From Streptomyces sp. Edi4 (GTDB lineage Bacteria; Actinomycetota; Actinomycetes; Streptomycetales; Streptomycetaceae), in NCBI RefSeq assembly GCF_040253615.1, contig NZ_JBEJGY010000004.1, forward strand, positions 1,922,001-1,986,000: a stretch of DNA of 64,000 nt, written 5' to 3'. This document shows, in pieces, positions 50,035 through 58,977 of the stretch. Numbering within the stretch: position 1 is the first letter of the stretch; every line of letters starts with the position of its first letter. The translations under genes were made by a program, and so were the position numbers. The notes beneath the pieces were generated by a model. It was not told the origin of the DNA. It made no database searches and saw nothing but the letters and a program-made list of their open reading frames with translations.

Positions 50035-50844
50035 TCAGTTCCGCCCGTGACGCAGGGCCGGGTGGGCGCCGGCGGCGACCAGGTCGGCGACGGCGGCGCG
50101 GGGGTCCTTGCCGGTGACCAGGGACTCGCCGACCAGTACGGCGTCGGCGCCCGCGTTGGCGTAGGCGATCAGGTCGTGCGGGCCGCGCACACCGGATTCG
50201 GCGATCTTGACGATGTGGTCGGGGATCTCCGGGGCGACCCGCTCGAAGGTGGTGCGGTCGACCTTGAGGTCCTTCAGGTTGCGCGCGTTGACGCCGATGA
50301 TCTTGGCGCCGGCGTCGACCGCCCGCTCGGCCTCGTCCTCGTCGTGCACCTCGACCAGCGGGGTGAGCCCGATGGACTCGGCGCGCTCGATCAGCGACAC
50401 CAGGGCCGGCTGGTCGAGGGCGGCCACGATGAGCAGCGCCAGGTCGGCGCCGTGCGCCCGGGCCTCCCACAGCTGGTAGGCCGTGACGATGAAGTCCTTG
50501 CGCAGGATCGGGGTGTCGACCTTGGCGCGCACGGCCTCCAGGTCGGCGAGCGAGCCGCCGAAGCGGCGCTCCTCGGTGAGCACGGAGATGACGGACGCGC
50601 CGCCCGCCTCGTAGTCGGCGGCCAGCGCCGCGGGGTCGGCGATCGCCGCGAGCGCGCCCTTGGAGGGGCTGGAGCGCTTGACCTCGCAGATGACCTTCAC
50701 GCCGTCGTAGCGCAGCGCCGCCACCCCGTCACGGGCCGGGGGCGCCTTCTCGGCGCGCTCCTTCAGCTCGTCGAGGCTGACCCGCGCCTGCCGCTCCGCG
50801 AGGTCGGCGCGAACGCCGTCGATGATCTCGTCGAGCACACTCAC
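50035..50844 (-). CDS. trpC: Indole-3-glycerol phosphate synthase
   Basis: A 269-residue TIM barrel that closes the indole ring. The start is GTG 50842-50844 ([15 protein letters not shown]). The N-terminal helix precedes the catalytic lysine and glutamate regions [15 protein letters not shown] and [32 protein letters not shown] and the phosphate-binding [11 protein letters not shown] follow. The gene is first in the leftward trpC-trpM-trpB-trpA group. I found no tryptophan-rich leader peptide upstream. Confidence 0.97.
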   Translation of the reverse strand: MSVLDEIIDGVRADLAERQARVSLDELKERAEKAPPARDGVAALRYDGVKVICEVKRSSPSKGALAAIADPAALAADYEAGGASVISVLTEERRFGGSLADLEAVRAKVDTPILRKDFIVTAYQLWEARAHGADLALLIVAALDQPALVSLIERAESIGLTPLVEVHDEDEAERAVDAGAKIIGVNARNLKDLKVDRTTFERVAPEIPDHIVKIAESGVRGPHDLIAYANAGADAVLVGESLVTGKDPRAAVADLVAAGAHPALRHGRN

Positions 50845-51008
50845 GCGAGCGGCCCCCTTCCGGGACGGTGATGTCGGTCAGGACGAGGGTGACCGCGGCA
50901 AACGGTCACGATCAGCCATGTCGATGGTATCCGTACCGAGGCGAAGGGATCACATCCGGTTGATTCCCGTCCCAGCACGTGGACGTCACCTGGGCCTCAG
51001 CCGCACAG

Positions 51009-51464
51009 TCAGGGCGCGATCACGGAGCCGAACGGCAGATTCCGGACGACGGAGAAGATCACCACGACGACCCCCACGAGCCACCACTGGCGGTCGCTGA
51101 GCTCGATCCGCAGGGGCCGGCCCCGGGCCGAGCGCACCGCCCACAGGACCCAGCACACCGCGAAGAGGAGATAGCCGGCGACGGCCAGCGCATTGGCGCC
51201 GAGGGCCGCGGCGAGGTGGCCGGTGACGACGTCGTGCGCGCTGCGCAGCCCGCCGCAGCCCGGGCAGTACAGGCCCGTGAGGCCGTAGAGCGGGCAGACG
51301 GGGTAGTGGCCGGGCTCGTTGGGGTCGACCAGGCCCACGTAGGCGAACGCCGAGGCCACCGCGGCGAGCGTGGCCAGGGGCACCAGGAGCGCGCGCGGCG
51401 CGGCGCCCGGGGGACGGCCCGGACGGGGCGGTGACGGCGCGGGGTTCGGCTGGGCTGCGTCCAC
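51009..51464 (-). CDS. DUF2752 membrane protein
   Basis: A 151-residue membrane protein with a Pro-rich N-terminus and three hydrophobic segments (LVPLATLAAVASAFAYVGLV, ALAVAGYLLFAVCWVLWAV, WWLVGVVVVIFSVV). The DUF2752 signature is CPLYGLTGLYCPGCGGLRSA between segments 1 and 2. The cysteine cluster might bind a metal or form disulfides. Function is unknown. It is placed between trp-associated genes, as in other Streptomyces. Confidence 0.88.
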   Translation of the reverse strand: MDAAQPNPAPSPPRPGRPPGAAPRALLVPLATLAAVASAFAYVGLVDPNEPGHYPVCPLYGLTGLYCPGCGGLRSAHDVVTGHLAAALGANALAVAGYLLFAVCWVLWAVRSARGRPLRIELSDRQWWLVGVVVVIFSVVRNLPFGSVIAP

Positions 51465-51490
51465 GCGGCGATTGTCCCCGGTCGGATCCG

Positions 51491-51519
51491 AAGGCGCAGC
51501 CCGGGTGGGGCTGCGCCTT
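51491..51519 (-). terminator. Terminator after the HGxxPAAW gene
   Basis: AAGGCGCAGCCC (51491-51502) and GGGCTGCGCCTT (51508-51519) pair perfectly across a 5-nt loop, 19 bp after the stop on the minus strand. Confidence 0.75.
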
Positions 51520-51538
51520 TCAGGGGTGGCTGGAGGAT

Positions 51539-51808
51539 TCAGCCGGCCTGCGCCTCGAGACGGGCGCGGACCTTGGCGGCGGCGTCCTCACGCATGCGCT
51601 GGATCTCGGGCGTGTCCTTCGGGGTGCCGAGCCCGGCCATCTTCATGACGCCGCCCACGATGGCGGCGACGGCGAGGAGGGCGATGCCGGCCCAGAAGCC
51701 CACCGGGTTGGCGGCCACTATGAAGACGCAGGTCACGCAGAATCCGATGAAGGCAATGATGACCCCGGTCCATGCTGCCGGGGTGTGGCCGTGGCCGCTC
51801 TTCGCCAT
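51539..51808 (-). CDS. Small HGxxPAAW-family membrane protein
   Basis: An 89-residue protein starting MAKSGHGHTPAAWTGVIIAF, which carries the HGxxPAAW motif that names the actinobacterial family. Two hydrophobic segments (TGVIIAFIGFCVTCVFIVAA and GFWAGIALLAVAAIVGGVM) follow. The tail is helical and charged (PEIQRMREDAAAKVRARLE). The function is unknown. It is regularly found in the trp region of Streptomyces. Confidence 0.9.
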   Translation of the reverse strand: MAKSGHGHTPAAWTGVIIAFIGFCVTCVFIVAANPVGFWAGIALLAVAAIVGGVMKMAGLGTPKDTPEIQRMREDAAAKVRARLEAQAG

Positions 51809-52021
51809 GGGGGATGCTCCTCGTAAGTGTTTCCGTGTCGGTCGCGGTGGCCGCGCGGTTGTTCGCGGTTTTCGCGGTTGTAGCGGGTGCCGTGCGTGGT
51901 TCGCCGTCGTGGCGGGCGCTGGTGGCGGCCCGGTGCCGGCGACCGTGTCGCTGCCACCGCTGTCGTCGAACCGGTGCTCATGCCATTGTCCCGCACGCCG
52001 AGGTGTGCCCGAGTGCGGGGG

Positions 52022-52678
52022 TCAGCTCTCGCGGGTGGGGTCCTCGCCCCGGTCGAGCGCCTTCCAGATCTCCTCGGGGCGCTCGGGGTCCACCGCGGCC
52101 CGCGCCTTGCGGGGACGGGGGGTGCCGTCGCGCTCGTAACGGCCGCCCATCGCGGGCCAGACCGGCCCGAAGCGCAGCGCCAGGAGCCCGGCGAGCAGCA
52201 GCAGGACGCCGCCCGCGACGGCGACGTAGGGCCAGCCGGTGTGGGTGAGCGCGGTGACGGTGGCGGCGGCGTCGCCGCTGGCCTTGGCCGCCTTCTCGTC
52301 CAGGGCCGCACTGTCGCCGACGCCGAGCCAGGCGGTCCCGGCGGCGCCCGCGCCGCTCAGCGTGAGCAGGCCCGCGACCAGGACGCGGCCCGCGCCGCGC
52401 ACCGCGAAGACCGCGACCAGAGCGGCGAGCCCGACGATCGCGAGGGCGGAGGGCACGCCGGTGATGTCGCCGCCGGACGCCTTCAGCGGCAGCGCGCCGC
52501 CGCCGACACTCGCGTCGCCGTGCGCCCAGGTCTGCCCGGAGGCCATGAGGACGACGGCGGCGCCGACGGCGCCGGCCAGCAGCGCGGCGGCCAGGCTGCG
52601 GCGGCCGCCGCCGCGGGCGGACGGCGCGGCTGCTTCGGCACGGGGCTCGGGTAGGGATGCGGCACTCACGTACTCCAC
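52022..52678 (-). CDS. Trp-associated membrane protein (TIGR02234 type)
   Basis: A 218-residue protein with about four hydrophobic segments. The first is preceded by a basic stretch (RGGGRRSLAAALLAGAVGAA), and the last is VAVAGGVLLLLAGLLALRFG. The short conserved ASGQTWAH motif after segment 1 and a charged tail (DPERPEEIWKALDRGEDPT) are typical of the trp-region membrane family. The function is unknown. In relatives it directly follows trpE; here a protease gene lies between. A GTG four codons in is an alternative start. Confidence 0.85.
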   Translation of the reverse strand: MEYVSAASLPEPRAEAAAPSARGGGRRSLAAALLAGAVGAAVVLMASGQTWAHGDASVGGGALPLKASGGDITGVPSALAIVGLAALVAVFAVRGAGRVLVAGLLTLSGAGAAGTAWLGVGDSAALDEKAAKASGDAAATVTALTHTGWPYVAVAGGVLLLLAGLLALRFGPVWPAMGGRYERDGTPRPRKARAAVDPERPEEIWKALDRGEDPTRES

Positions 52679-52852
52679 TATCGCCTGCGCGCGGCCCGGA
52701 GCCGCACCCGGGGCCCTCAGTGGACGCGCGGGAAACCAAGAACGGGCAAGCGCCCGGCCATCGAACAGTCAGCGCATTCTCCTGAACGGGCCGGGGACGC
52801 CCCCCGAACAATCCTCGAAGGCAAAGCGGCGATAGAGATTCGCACCGCGCGC

Positions 52853-52882
52853 TTGTTGGCATGGGCGCGTCAGGTCTAGGTT
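52853..52882 (+). promoter_or_regulatory. Possible vegetative promoter of the sedolisin gene
   Basis: TTGTTG at 52853-52858 and TAGGTT at 52877-52882 are 18 bp apart, close to the HrdB type. TTGGCA at 52856 with a 15-bp gap is an alternative -35. It lies 90 bp upstream of the start. Confidence 0.35.
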
Positions 52883-52973
52883 CACCGCGGTCCGTGCCGC
52901 GCACCACGCCGCACGGACAGCACGGCGCACCCCCCACGCACTCCGGGTCCACCCACATCCCCAAGGAGTCACG

Positions 52974-54203
52974 TTGCGCAAAACCCTCTCCCCCACCGCC
53001 GTATCCGCAGCGCTCGCCGCCGCGGCGCTCGCCCTGGCAACTCCCCTCGCCCAGGCGGCCACCAGCCCCTCCGTCGCGGCGAACGCGGCGCATGTCACGA
53101 CCGTGCGCTCCTGCGCGGCGCCGACGCACCGGGACGTCATGGCCTGCCAGGCGCTCAAGGTGACCGGCGGCACACTCGCCCCGGCGGCCGCCGAGCGCAC
53201 CGCGACCGGCGCGGCGGCGCCCTCGGGGCTCGGTCCCTCCTCGCTCCAGTCCGCGTACAAACTGCCCTCGGCGACAGCCGGTTCGGGCCGGACGGTGGCG
53301 ATCGTCGACGCCTACGACGACCCCAACGCGGCGTCCGACCTCGCGGCCTACCGCTCCCAGTACGGACTTCCGGCCTGCACCACGGCCAACGGCTGCTTCA
53401 AGAAGGTCGGTCAGACCGGCACGTCGACGCTGCCGAGCGCGAACGCCGGCTGGGCCGAGGAGATATCCCTCGACCTCGACATGGTCAGCGCAGCCTGCCC
53501 CAACTGCAAGATCCTGCTCGTCGAGGCCAAGTCCTCCTCGATGGCCAACCTCGGCACGGCCGTCAACACCGCGGTCTCGCTCGGCGCGAAGTACGTCTCC
53601 AACAGCTACGGCGGCGGCGAGTCCTCCTCCGACACCTCCTACGACACCCAGTACTTCAACCACCCGGGCGTCGCCATCACCGTGAGCTCCGGCGACGGAG
53701 GCTACGGCGCCGAGTACCCGGCCTCCTCCCGCTATGTCACCGCCGTCGGCGGCACCTCGCTCAAGTCGGCCTCCACCAGCCGGGGTTGGACCGAGAGCGT
53801 GTGGAGCGGGGCCGGTTCGGGCTGCTCGGCCTACGACGCGAAGCCGAGCTGGCAGAAGGACACCGGCTGCGCCAGGCGGACGGTGGCGGACGTCTCGGCG
53901 GTCGCCGACCCGGCCACGGGCGTCGCGGTGTACGACACCTACGGCGGCGACCCGGGCTGGGAGGTGTTCGGCGGCACCAGCGCCTCGTCGCCGCTGATCG
54001 CCGCGGTGTACGCGCTGGCGGGCACCCCCTCCTCGGGCTCCACGCCGGCCTCGTTCCCCTACGCCCACCCCGGTTCGCTCAACGACGTGACGAGCGGGTC
54101 CAACGGCAGCTGCTCACCGTCCTACCTGTGCAAGGGCGCCGGCGGCTACGACGGCCCGTCGGGGCTCGGCACCCCGAACGGGACCGCCGCGTTCACCGGC
54201 TGA
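52974..54203 (+). CDS. Secreted serine-carboxyl protease, sedolisin (S53) family
   Basis: A 409-residue exported protease. It starts at TTG 52974, with AAGGAG 5 nt upstream, and has a signal peptide ending in LAQA. The S53 catalytic domain begins at about residue 85 (LQSAYKLPSATAGSGRTVAI). The Glu/Asp pair is in WAEEISLDLDM, the oxyanion aspartate in SSGDGGYGAEYP and the nucleophile serine in FGGTSASSPLIA. The C-terminal calcium site is LNDVTSGSNG with GLGTPNGTAAF. Only 55-60 residues lie between the signal and catalytic parts, far less than the usual 170-200-residue prodomain. It interrupts the trp gene order. Confidence 0.92.
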   Translation: MRKTLSPTAVSAALAAAALALATPLAQAATSPSVAANAAHVTTVRSCAAPTHRDVMACQALKVTGGTLAPAAAERTATGAAAPSGLGPSSLQSAYKLPSATAGSGRTVAIVDAYDDPNAASDLAAYRSQYGLPACTTANGCFKKVGQTGTSTLPSANAGWAEEISLDLDMVSAACPNCKILLVEAKSSSMANLGTAVNTAVSLGAKYVSNSYGGGESSSDTSYDTQYFNHPGVAITVSSGDGGYGAEYPASSRYVTAVGGTSLKSASTSRGWTESVWSGAGSGCSAYDAKPSWQKDTGCARRTVADVSAVADPATGVAVYDTYGGDPGWEVFGGTSASSPLIAAVYALAGTPSSGSTPASFPYAHPGSLNDVTSGSNGSCSPSYLCKGAGGYDGPSGLGTPNGTAAFTG

Positions 54204-54227
54204 TACGCGGACGACGGCGTCCCGGGC

Positions 54228-55715
54228 TCAGGCCCGGGCGCCCAGCTGGTTGGCCGTGTTGACGGCGCGCAGGACGGCGGCCGCCTTGTTGCGGCACTCC
54301 TCGTCCTCCGCGACCGGGTCGGAGTCGGCGACCACGCCGGCTCCGGCCTGCACATACGCGGTGCCGTCCCGCAGCAGGGCGGTGCGGATCGCGATCGCGG
54401 TGTCGGAGTCACCGGCGAAGTCGAGATAGCCGACGCAGCCGCCGTAGAGCCCGCGGCGGCTGGGTTCCAGCTCCTCGATGATCTGCATCGCGCGGGGCTT
54501 GGGGGCACCCGAGAGCGTGCCGGCCGGGAAGCAGGCCGTCAGGACGTCGAAGGCGGTGCGTCCCTCGGCGACCCGGCCGGTCACGGTCGACACGATGTGC
54601 ATCACATGCGAGTACCGCTCGATCGACATGAAGTCCACGACCTCCACCGAGCCGGGTTCGCACACCCGGCCCAGGTCGTTGCGGCCGAGGTCGACGAGCA
54701 TGAGGTGTTCGGCGCGCTCCTTGGGGTCGGCAAGCAGCTCGTCGGCGAGCGCCTGGTCGCGCTGCGGGGTGGCGCCGCGCGGCCGGGTCCCGGCGATGGG
54801 ATGGACCATCGCCCGCCCGTCCTCGACCTTGACCAGCGCCTCGGGGCTCGATCCGACGACGTCGAAGCCGTCGAAGCGGAACAGGTACATGTAGGGCGAG
54901 GGGTTGGTTGCCCGCAGCACCCGGTAGACGTCCAACGCGCTTGCCGCGCACGGGGTTTCGAAGCGCTGCGAGGGCACCACCTGGAAGGCCTCACCGGCCC
55001 GGACGCGCTCCTTGATGTCCTCGACGGCGCCCTGGTAGTCGCGGCCGCCCCACAGCGCGGTGTACGCGGGCAGCTCGGAGGCGGGCAGCGCGACCGGCGC
55101 GTACTCGACCGGCTTCGCGAGGTCGGCCTCCATCGCGTCGAGCCGCGCCACCGCGTCCGCGTACGCCTCGTCCACCCCGGTGTCGAGGTCGTTGTGGTTG
55201 ATCGCGTTGGCGATGAGCAGGACCGAGCCGTCCCAGTGGTCGAGCACCGCGAGGTCGGAGGTGAGCAGCATGGTCAGCTCGGGGAGTTGGAGATCGTCGC
55301 GCCCGTGTTCGCGGATCTTCTCCAGGCGGCGCACGATGTCGTAGCCGAGGTAGCCGACCATGCCGCCGGTGAAGGGCGGCATCCCGGCCGCCAGGTCCCG
55401 GGGGGTGTGCAGGGCCTCGACGGTCGCCTTCAGGGCGGCCAGCGGATCACCCGAAGTGGGGACGCCGACGGGAGGCGTACCGATCCAGTGGGCCTCGCCG
55501 TCGCGTGCGGTGAGGGTGGCGGCGGAGCGCACGCCGACGAAGGAGTAGCGCGACCAGGTGCCCCGGTCCGCCGACTCGAGCAGGAAGGTGCCCGGGCGCT
55601 CGCCCGCGAGCTTGCGGTAGAGGCCGACGGGGGTGTCGCCGTCGGCGAGCAGACGGCGGTGGACGGGGATGACGCGGCGGTCCACGGCGAGCTTGCGGAA
55701 GGTGTCGAGGTCCAT
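54228..55715 (-). CDS. trpE: Anthranilate synthase component I
   Basis: A 495-residue enzyme that makes anthranilate from chorismate with ammonia from TrpG. The feedback site for tryptophan includes [19 protein letters not shown]. The chorismate site has [66 protein letters not shown] and [16 protein letters not shown]. It is 9 bp downstream of hisI and probably cotranscribed. No trpG or trpD is in the window. No attenuator was recognised in the hisI-trpE gap. Confidence 0.97.
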   Translation of the reverse strand: MDLDTFRKLAVDRRVIPVHRRLLADGDTPVGLYRKLAGERPGTFLLESADRGTWSRYSFVGVRSAATLTARDGEAHWIGTPPVGVPTSGDPLAALKATVEALHTPRDLAAGMPPFTGGMVGYLGYDIVRRLEKIREHGRDDLQLPELTMLLTSDLAVLDHWDGSVLLIANAINHNDLDTGVDEAYADAVARLDAMEADLAKPVEYAPVALPASELPAYTALWGGRDYQGAVEDIKERVRAGEAFQVVPSQRFETPCAASALDVYRVLRATNPSPYMYLFRFDGFDVVGSSPEALVKVEDGRAMVHPIAGTRPRGATPQRDQALADELLADPKERAEHLMLVDLGRNDLGRVCEPGSVEVVDFMSIERYSHVMHIVSTVTGRVAEGRTAFDVLTACFPAGTLSGAPKPRAMQIIEELEPSRRGLYGGCVGYLDFAGDSDTAIAIRTALLRDGTAYVQAGAGVVADSDPVAEDEECRNKAAAVLRAVNTANQLGARA

Positions 55716-55724
55716 GGCTGGTGG

Positions 55725-56075
55725 CTACTTCCCGAGGTCGAGTACGTCGGCGTCGAAACAGGTGCGGTCCCCGGTGTGGCAGGCCGCGCCCACCTGGTCG
55801 ACCTTGACCAGGACCGTGTCCGCGTCGCAGTCGAGAGCCACCGACTTCACGTGCTGGACATGCCCGGAGGTGTCGCCCTTGACCCAGTACTCCTGACGGC
55901 TGCGCGACCAGTACGTGCAGCGGCCGGTGGTCAGGGTGCGGTGCAGGGCCTCGTCGTCCATCCAGCCGAGCATCAGCACCTCACCGGTGTCGTACTGCTG
56001 GGCGATGGCCGGGACCAGACCATCCGCGCCGCGCTTGAGGCGGGCGGCGATGGCGGGGTCGAGATTGCTGGTCAT
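55725..56075 (-). CDS. hisI: Phosphoribosyl-AMP cyclohydrolase
   Basis: A 116-residue zinc enzyme that opens the adenine ring of phosphoribosyl-AMP, step 3 of histidine synthesis. It starts at ATG 56073-56075 ([19 protein letters not shown]). Signatures are [34 protein letters not shown], the metal site [13 protein letters not shown] and CHTGDRTCF. It lacks the HisE pyrophosphohydrolase domain, so hisE is separate. It is the last his gene of the region and is fused in transcription with trpE. Confidence 0.97.
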   Translation of the reverse strand: MTSNLDPAIAARLKRGADGLVPAIAQQYDTGEVLMLGWMDDEALHRTLTTGRCTYWSRSRQEYWVKGDTSGHVQHVKSVALDCDADTVLVKVDQVGAACHTGDRTCFDADVLDLGK

Positions 56076-56157
56076 GCTCCCATTCTGCCGTGGCCGCCGG
56101 GGGGCCCGGCGGTGCGTCCACTGTCCGGACGCCCCGGGCGGCCGTACGCTGGCGGAC

Positions 56158-56790
56158 ATGTCGACCCATGCCAAGCGTGAACGGCTTCTGCTCGCCGACC
56201 TGTTGGAGGCGGCCGGCCCCGAGGCGCCGACCCTCTGCGAGGGCTGGACGGCCCGCGAACTCGCGGCCCACGTCGTGGTGCGCGAACGGCGCCTCGACGC
56301 GGCCGGAGGGATCTTGATCGGGGCGCTCAAGAACCGCCTCGACCGGGTGCAGGCCGAGTTCGCCGAGAAGCCGTACGAAGAACTGATCCAGCTCATCCGC
56401 ACCGGTCCGCCGAAGTTCTCGCCGTACAGCCTCAAGCAGGTCGACGAGGGCGCCAACGCGGTGGAGTTCTACGTCCACGCCGAGGACGTGCGCCGGGCGC
56501 AGCCGGACTGGACGCCCCGCGAACTCGACCCGGTGTTCTCCGACGCGCTGTGGTCCCGCCTGGAGAAGGCAGCCCGGGTGGTGGGCCGCAAGTCCCCGGT
56601 GGGCATCGTGCTGCGCCGCCCCGACGGGCAGACGGCGGTGGCCCGCAAGGGCACCCCGGTGGTGACGGTCACCGGCGAGCCGGGCGAGCTGACGCTCTTC
56701 GCGTACGGGCGCCAGGACGCGGCGCGGGTCGAGATCGAGGGCGAGAAGCAGGCGGCCTCGCGGGCGCTTGAGGCGAAGCTCGGGATCTGA
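56158..56790 (+). CDS. TIGR03085-family metal-binding protein (DinB/mycothiol maleylpyruvate isomerase fold)
   Basis: A 210-residue protein that begins [20 protein letters not shown]. The segment [20 protein letters not shown] carries the histidine that, with HAEDVRRAQ later, forms the metal site of the DinB-like four-helix bundle. The C-terminal half ([12 protein letters not shown] to [17 protein letters not shown]) is a sterol-carrier-like domain. Members are restricted largely to actinobacteria. Mycothiol-dependent chemistry is possible, but the substrate is unknown. It is divergent from hisI. Confidence 0.87.
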   Translation: MSTHAKRERLLLADLLEAAGPEAPTLCEGWTARELAAHVVVRERRLDAAGGILIGALKNRLDRVQAEFAEKPYEELIQLIRTGPPKFSPYSLKQVDEGANAVEFYVHAEDVRRAQPDWTPRELDPVFSDALWSRLEKAARVVGRKSPVGIVLRRPDGQTAVARKGTPVVTVTGEPGELTLFAYGRQDAARVEIEGEKQAASRALEAKLGI

Positions 56791-56881
56791 CGCGCCGGGC
56801 GCGCCGGGCGGGGTTCGGGCGCGGATCCCGCCGGGCGCGGACCGCGTGCCGGGCGTGGACCGCGCGCCGGGCCCGAGGCGC

Positions 56882-58126
56882 TCAGCCCGGGAGTTCCGCG
56901 CGGCGCAGGTGGCGGGAGGCGAGGCCGATCAGCGCGCCCGTCGCGCACACGCCCGCGCCGGCCAGGAAGACCGGTCCTGTGCCCCAGGCGCCGATCGCGG
57001 CGCCCGCCAGCGGATAGCCGAGCGGCGCGATGCCCATGGTGAACAGGGAGGCGACCGCGGTGACCCGGCCCAGGTAGGCGGGCTCCGTGGTGGTCTGCGT
57101 CAGCGCCCCGCACAAGGCGCCGCTCAGCCCGGCGAGCAGGCCGATGAAGATCCCCGCGACGGCGGCGAGGACGACCGAGGGGGCGTACGCGAGGCCCGCG
57201 ATGGCGGTGGTGCCGCCGAGCAGGGACAGCGGCAGGACGAGACCGGCGCGCGGGATGCGGCCGCGGACGGAGAGCAGCAGCGACGCGGCCCCCGCGCCCG
57301 CGCCGAACGCCGCCACGATCCAGCCCATGCCGGACGCGCCCCAGCCCCGCTCCTGGGCGAGCAGCGTGAGCCCGATGTTGAGCGGCGCCGCGAAGCCCAG
57401 TTCGCCGACGGCGATGACCAGCATGAGCGGGGCGAGCAGCTGATGGCCGCGGATGTAGCGGAGCCCGTCGGTGAGTTCGCGCAGGTGCGGCTTCTTCGTC
57501 GGGTGCCCGTCGCCGTCGAGCCGGGCGATACGGACCCGCAGGAGCAGCGCGGTCGAGGCCGCGAACAGGGCGCCCGCCACGGCGAAGGTGGCGGCGGTGC
57601 CGCCGAGCGCCACGGCGAGCCCACCGAGCGGGGCCCCGGTGATGTTGGCGATCCGGGCGGCGAGCCCCTTGAGGCCCTGCACCCGGGCGAGTTCGCCGGG
57701 GCCGGTGATCCTGGGCGGCAGCGCGCCGATGGCGGGGAGCAGCACCGCGTCCACGGCGCCGAAGACGAGGGCGAGGACGATCAGGAGCCACAGGTGCGGT
57801 CCGGTGACGAGCAGCACCCCGGCCATGGCCAGGATGATCACGCTGCGGGCGGCGTCGCTGCCGATGACGACCCGGCGGGGCCCGAACCGGTCGGCGATCA
57901 CTCCCCCGCCGAGCATGAGCACCGCCCGCGGCACGGCGCCGACCGCGAGGACGAGCCCGGCCTGACCCGCGCTGCCGGAGCGGGCGGCGGCCCAGGCCAG
58001 TGCCATGTAGTACACGCTGTCGCCGACGAGCGATGAGGTGTACGCGGCGAGCCAGCGCAGGACGTTGCCGTCGCGGTGCGCGGGGCGGGCGGCGGCGGCC
58101 GGGGGTATGAGGGTGGCGCTCGGCAT
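56882..58126 (-). CDS. MFS transporter, drug-exporter type
   Basis: A 414-residue membrane protein with about twelve segments, starting MPSATLIPPAAAARPAHRDG. The MFS motif after segment 2 is GGVIADRFGPRRVVIGSD. A central charged loop (RIARLDGDGHPTKKPHLREL) separates two halves. It resembles the MFS group with putative macrolide or other drug efflux, but substrate cannot be predicted. It lies 89 bp downstream of an ArsR-type regulator on the same strand, which suggests ligand-induced export controlled by that regulator. Confidence 0.9.
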   Translation of the reverse strand: MPSATLIPPAAAARPAHRDGNVLRWLAAYTSSLVGDSVYYMALAWAAARSGSAGQAGLVLAVGAVPRAVLMLGGGVIADRFGPRRVVIGSDAARSVIILAMAGVLLVTGPHLWLLIVLALVFGAVDAVLLPAIGALPPRITGPGELARVQGLKGLAARIANITGAPLGGLAVALGGTAATFAVAGALFAASTALLLRVRIARLDGDGHPTKKPHLRELTDGLRYIRGHQLLAPLMLVIAVGELGFAAPLNIGLTLLAQERGWGASGMGWIVAAFGAGAGAASLLLSVRGRIPRAGLVLPLSLLGGTTAIAGLAYAPSVVLAAVAGIFIGLLAGLSGALCGALTQTTTEPAYLGRVTAVASLFTMGIAPLGYPLAGAAIGAWGTGPVFLAGAGVCATGALIGLASRHLRRAELPG

Positions 58127-58160
58127 GGCGGGCCTCTCGAACGCGGGCGGGAAGGTCGGA

Positions 58161-58235
58161 CACGGAACGGCCGGACACGGAACGGTCAGACGCGGAACGG
58201 TCAGACACCGAACGGTCAGACGCGGAACGGGAATC
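58161..58235. repeat. 15-bp tandem repeat covering the end of the ArsR-type gene
   Basis: Units close to CGCGGAACGGTCAGA begin at 58161, 58176, 58191, 58206 and 58221. On the coding strand each unit reads CCG TTC CGC GTC TGA (Pro-Phe-Arg-Val-stop). The last codons and stop of the regulator have therefore been copied four times into the spacer, each with its own in-frame stop. Confidence 0.8.
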
Positions 58236-58803
58236 CGTACAGGTGGACCGCGACGTTCTCGCGTCCCTCGGTGTCGCCGGCCTTCGTCGCGGCCTCGCCG
58301 CGCTCCTTGAACTTCCGTACCACGGCGTCCAGTTCGTCCTCCATCTCCCGCACGTCGGCGGGGGTCAGCCGGGTGGCGTACTCGCCGCTGAACGCGGCGC
58401 CCGTCCACTCGGCGCTCCAGGCGGAGATCTGGTCGAGGAAGGCGCGGTGGAGCTCCATGCGCTGCTCCACCAGGAGCCGGGTCACCGAGGTGTGCGCGGC
58501 CACCTTCTCGGGGGCGTCCTTGAAGTCCTCGTGCCGGTAGCTGACGCCGTCCGACGCGGGACGCCACCACCGCTCGCGCCCGTCGCTGCCCTGGGGCTCG
58601 GCCGCTTCGATCAGACCGTGCTCGGCGAGCTTGCGCAGGTGGTAGCTGACCAGCGAGACCGCCTCGTCCACCTGCTCGGCGAGCTGGGAGGCGGTGGCCG
58701 TGCGGGCGACGTAGAGCGCGCGGTAGAGCTTCATGCGCAGCGGGTGGCCGAACGCCTTGAGCGTGCCGACGTCGGTGATGCGGCGGCTGCCGTTGCCTGT
58801 CAT
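58216..58803 (-). CDS. ArsR-type winged-helix regulator
   Basis: A 195-residue regulator starting MTGNGSRRITDVGTLKAFGH (ATG 58801-58803). The winged helix runs from residue 10 to 95: LRMKLYRALYVARTATASQL, AEQVDEAVSLVSYHLRKLAE and RERWWRPASDGV. It lacks ArsR metal-binding cysteines, so it is of the ArsR/YrkH-like helix-turn-helix_20 group that senses other signals. The C-terminal part is a charged helical dimer domain (VREMEDELDAVVRKFKERG). It probably controls itself and the MFS gene through the TTGCGCAA sites upstream. Confidence 0.9.
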   Translation of the reverse strand: MTGNGSRRITDVGTLKAFGHPLRMKLYRALYVARTATASQLAEQVDEAVSLVSYHLRKLAEHGLIEAAEPQGSDGRERWWRPASDGVSYRHEDFKDAPEKVAAHTSVTRLLVEQRMELHRAFLDQISAWSAEWTGAAFSGEYATRLTPADVREMEDELDAVVRKFKERGEAATKAGDTEGRENVAVHLYGFPFRV

Positions 58804-58830
58804 TCCGTCAGCGTAGACGGGCAAGAAAAC

Positions 58831-58866
58831 TTGCGCAATTAAACTTGCGCAATAAAAGCTGCGCAA
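58831..58866. promoter_or_regulatory. Triple TTGCGCAA operator upstream of the ArsR-type gene
   Basis: TTGCGCAA at 58831-58838 and 58845-58852 and CTGCGCAA at 58859-58866 are spaced exactly 14 bp. The spacers are AT-rich. The sites begin 28 bp upstream of the regulator start. Three equal 8-bp palindromes at fixed distance upstream of a winged-helix gene strongly suggest autoregulation. Confidence 0.65.
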
Positions 58867-58977
58867 CGGCTGCGGAAAAGGGCCGGGGCGCCGCCCCAGA
58901 CCCCGGCACGCTGCCGCCGCGCACGCCCCGAGGCGCGGGCGCGCGGCGACGTGTGCCGTGCCCCAGGCGACCCGGGG

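Noticed and set aside
50845..51008. Tryptophan attenuator or leader peptide before trpC
   Set aside because: No short frame with consecutive Trp codons and no paired terminator/antiterminator was found.
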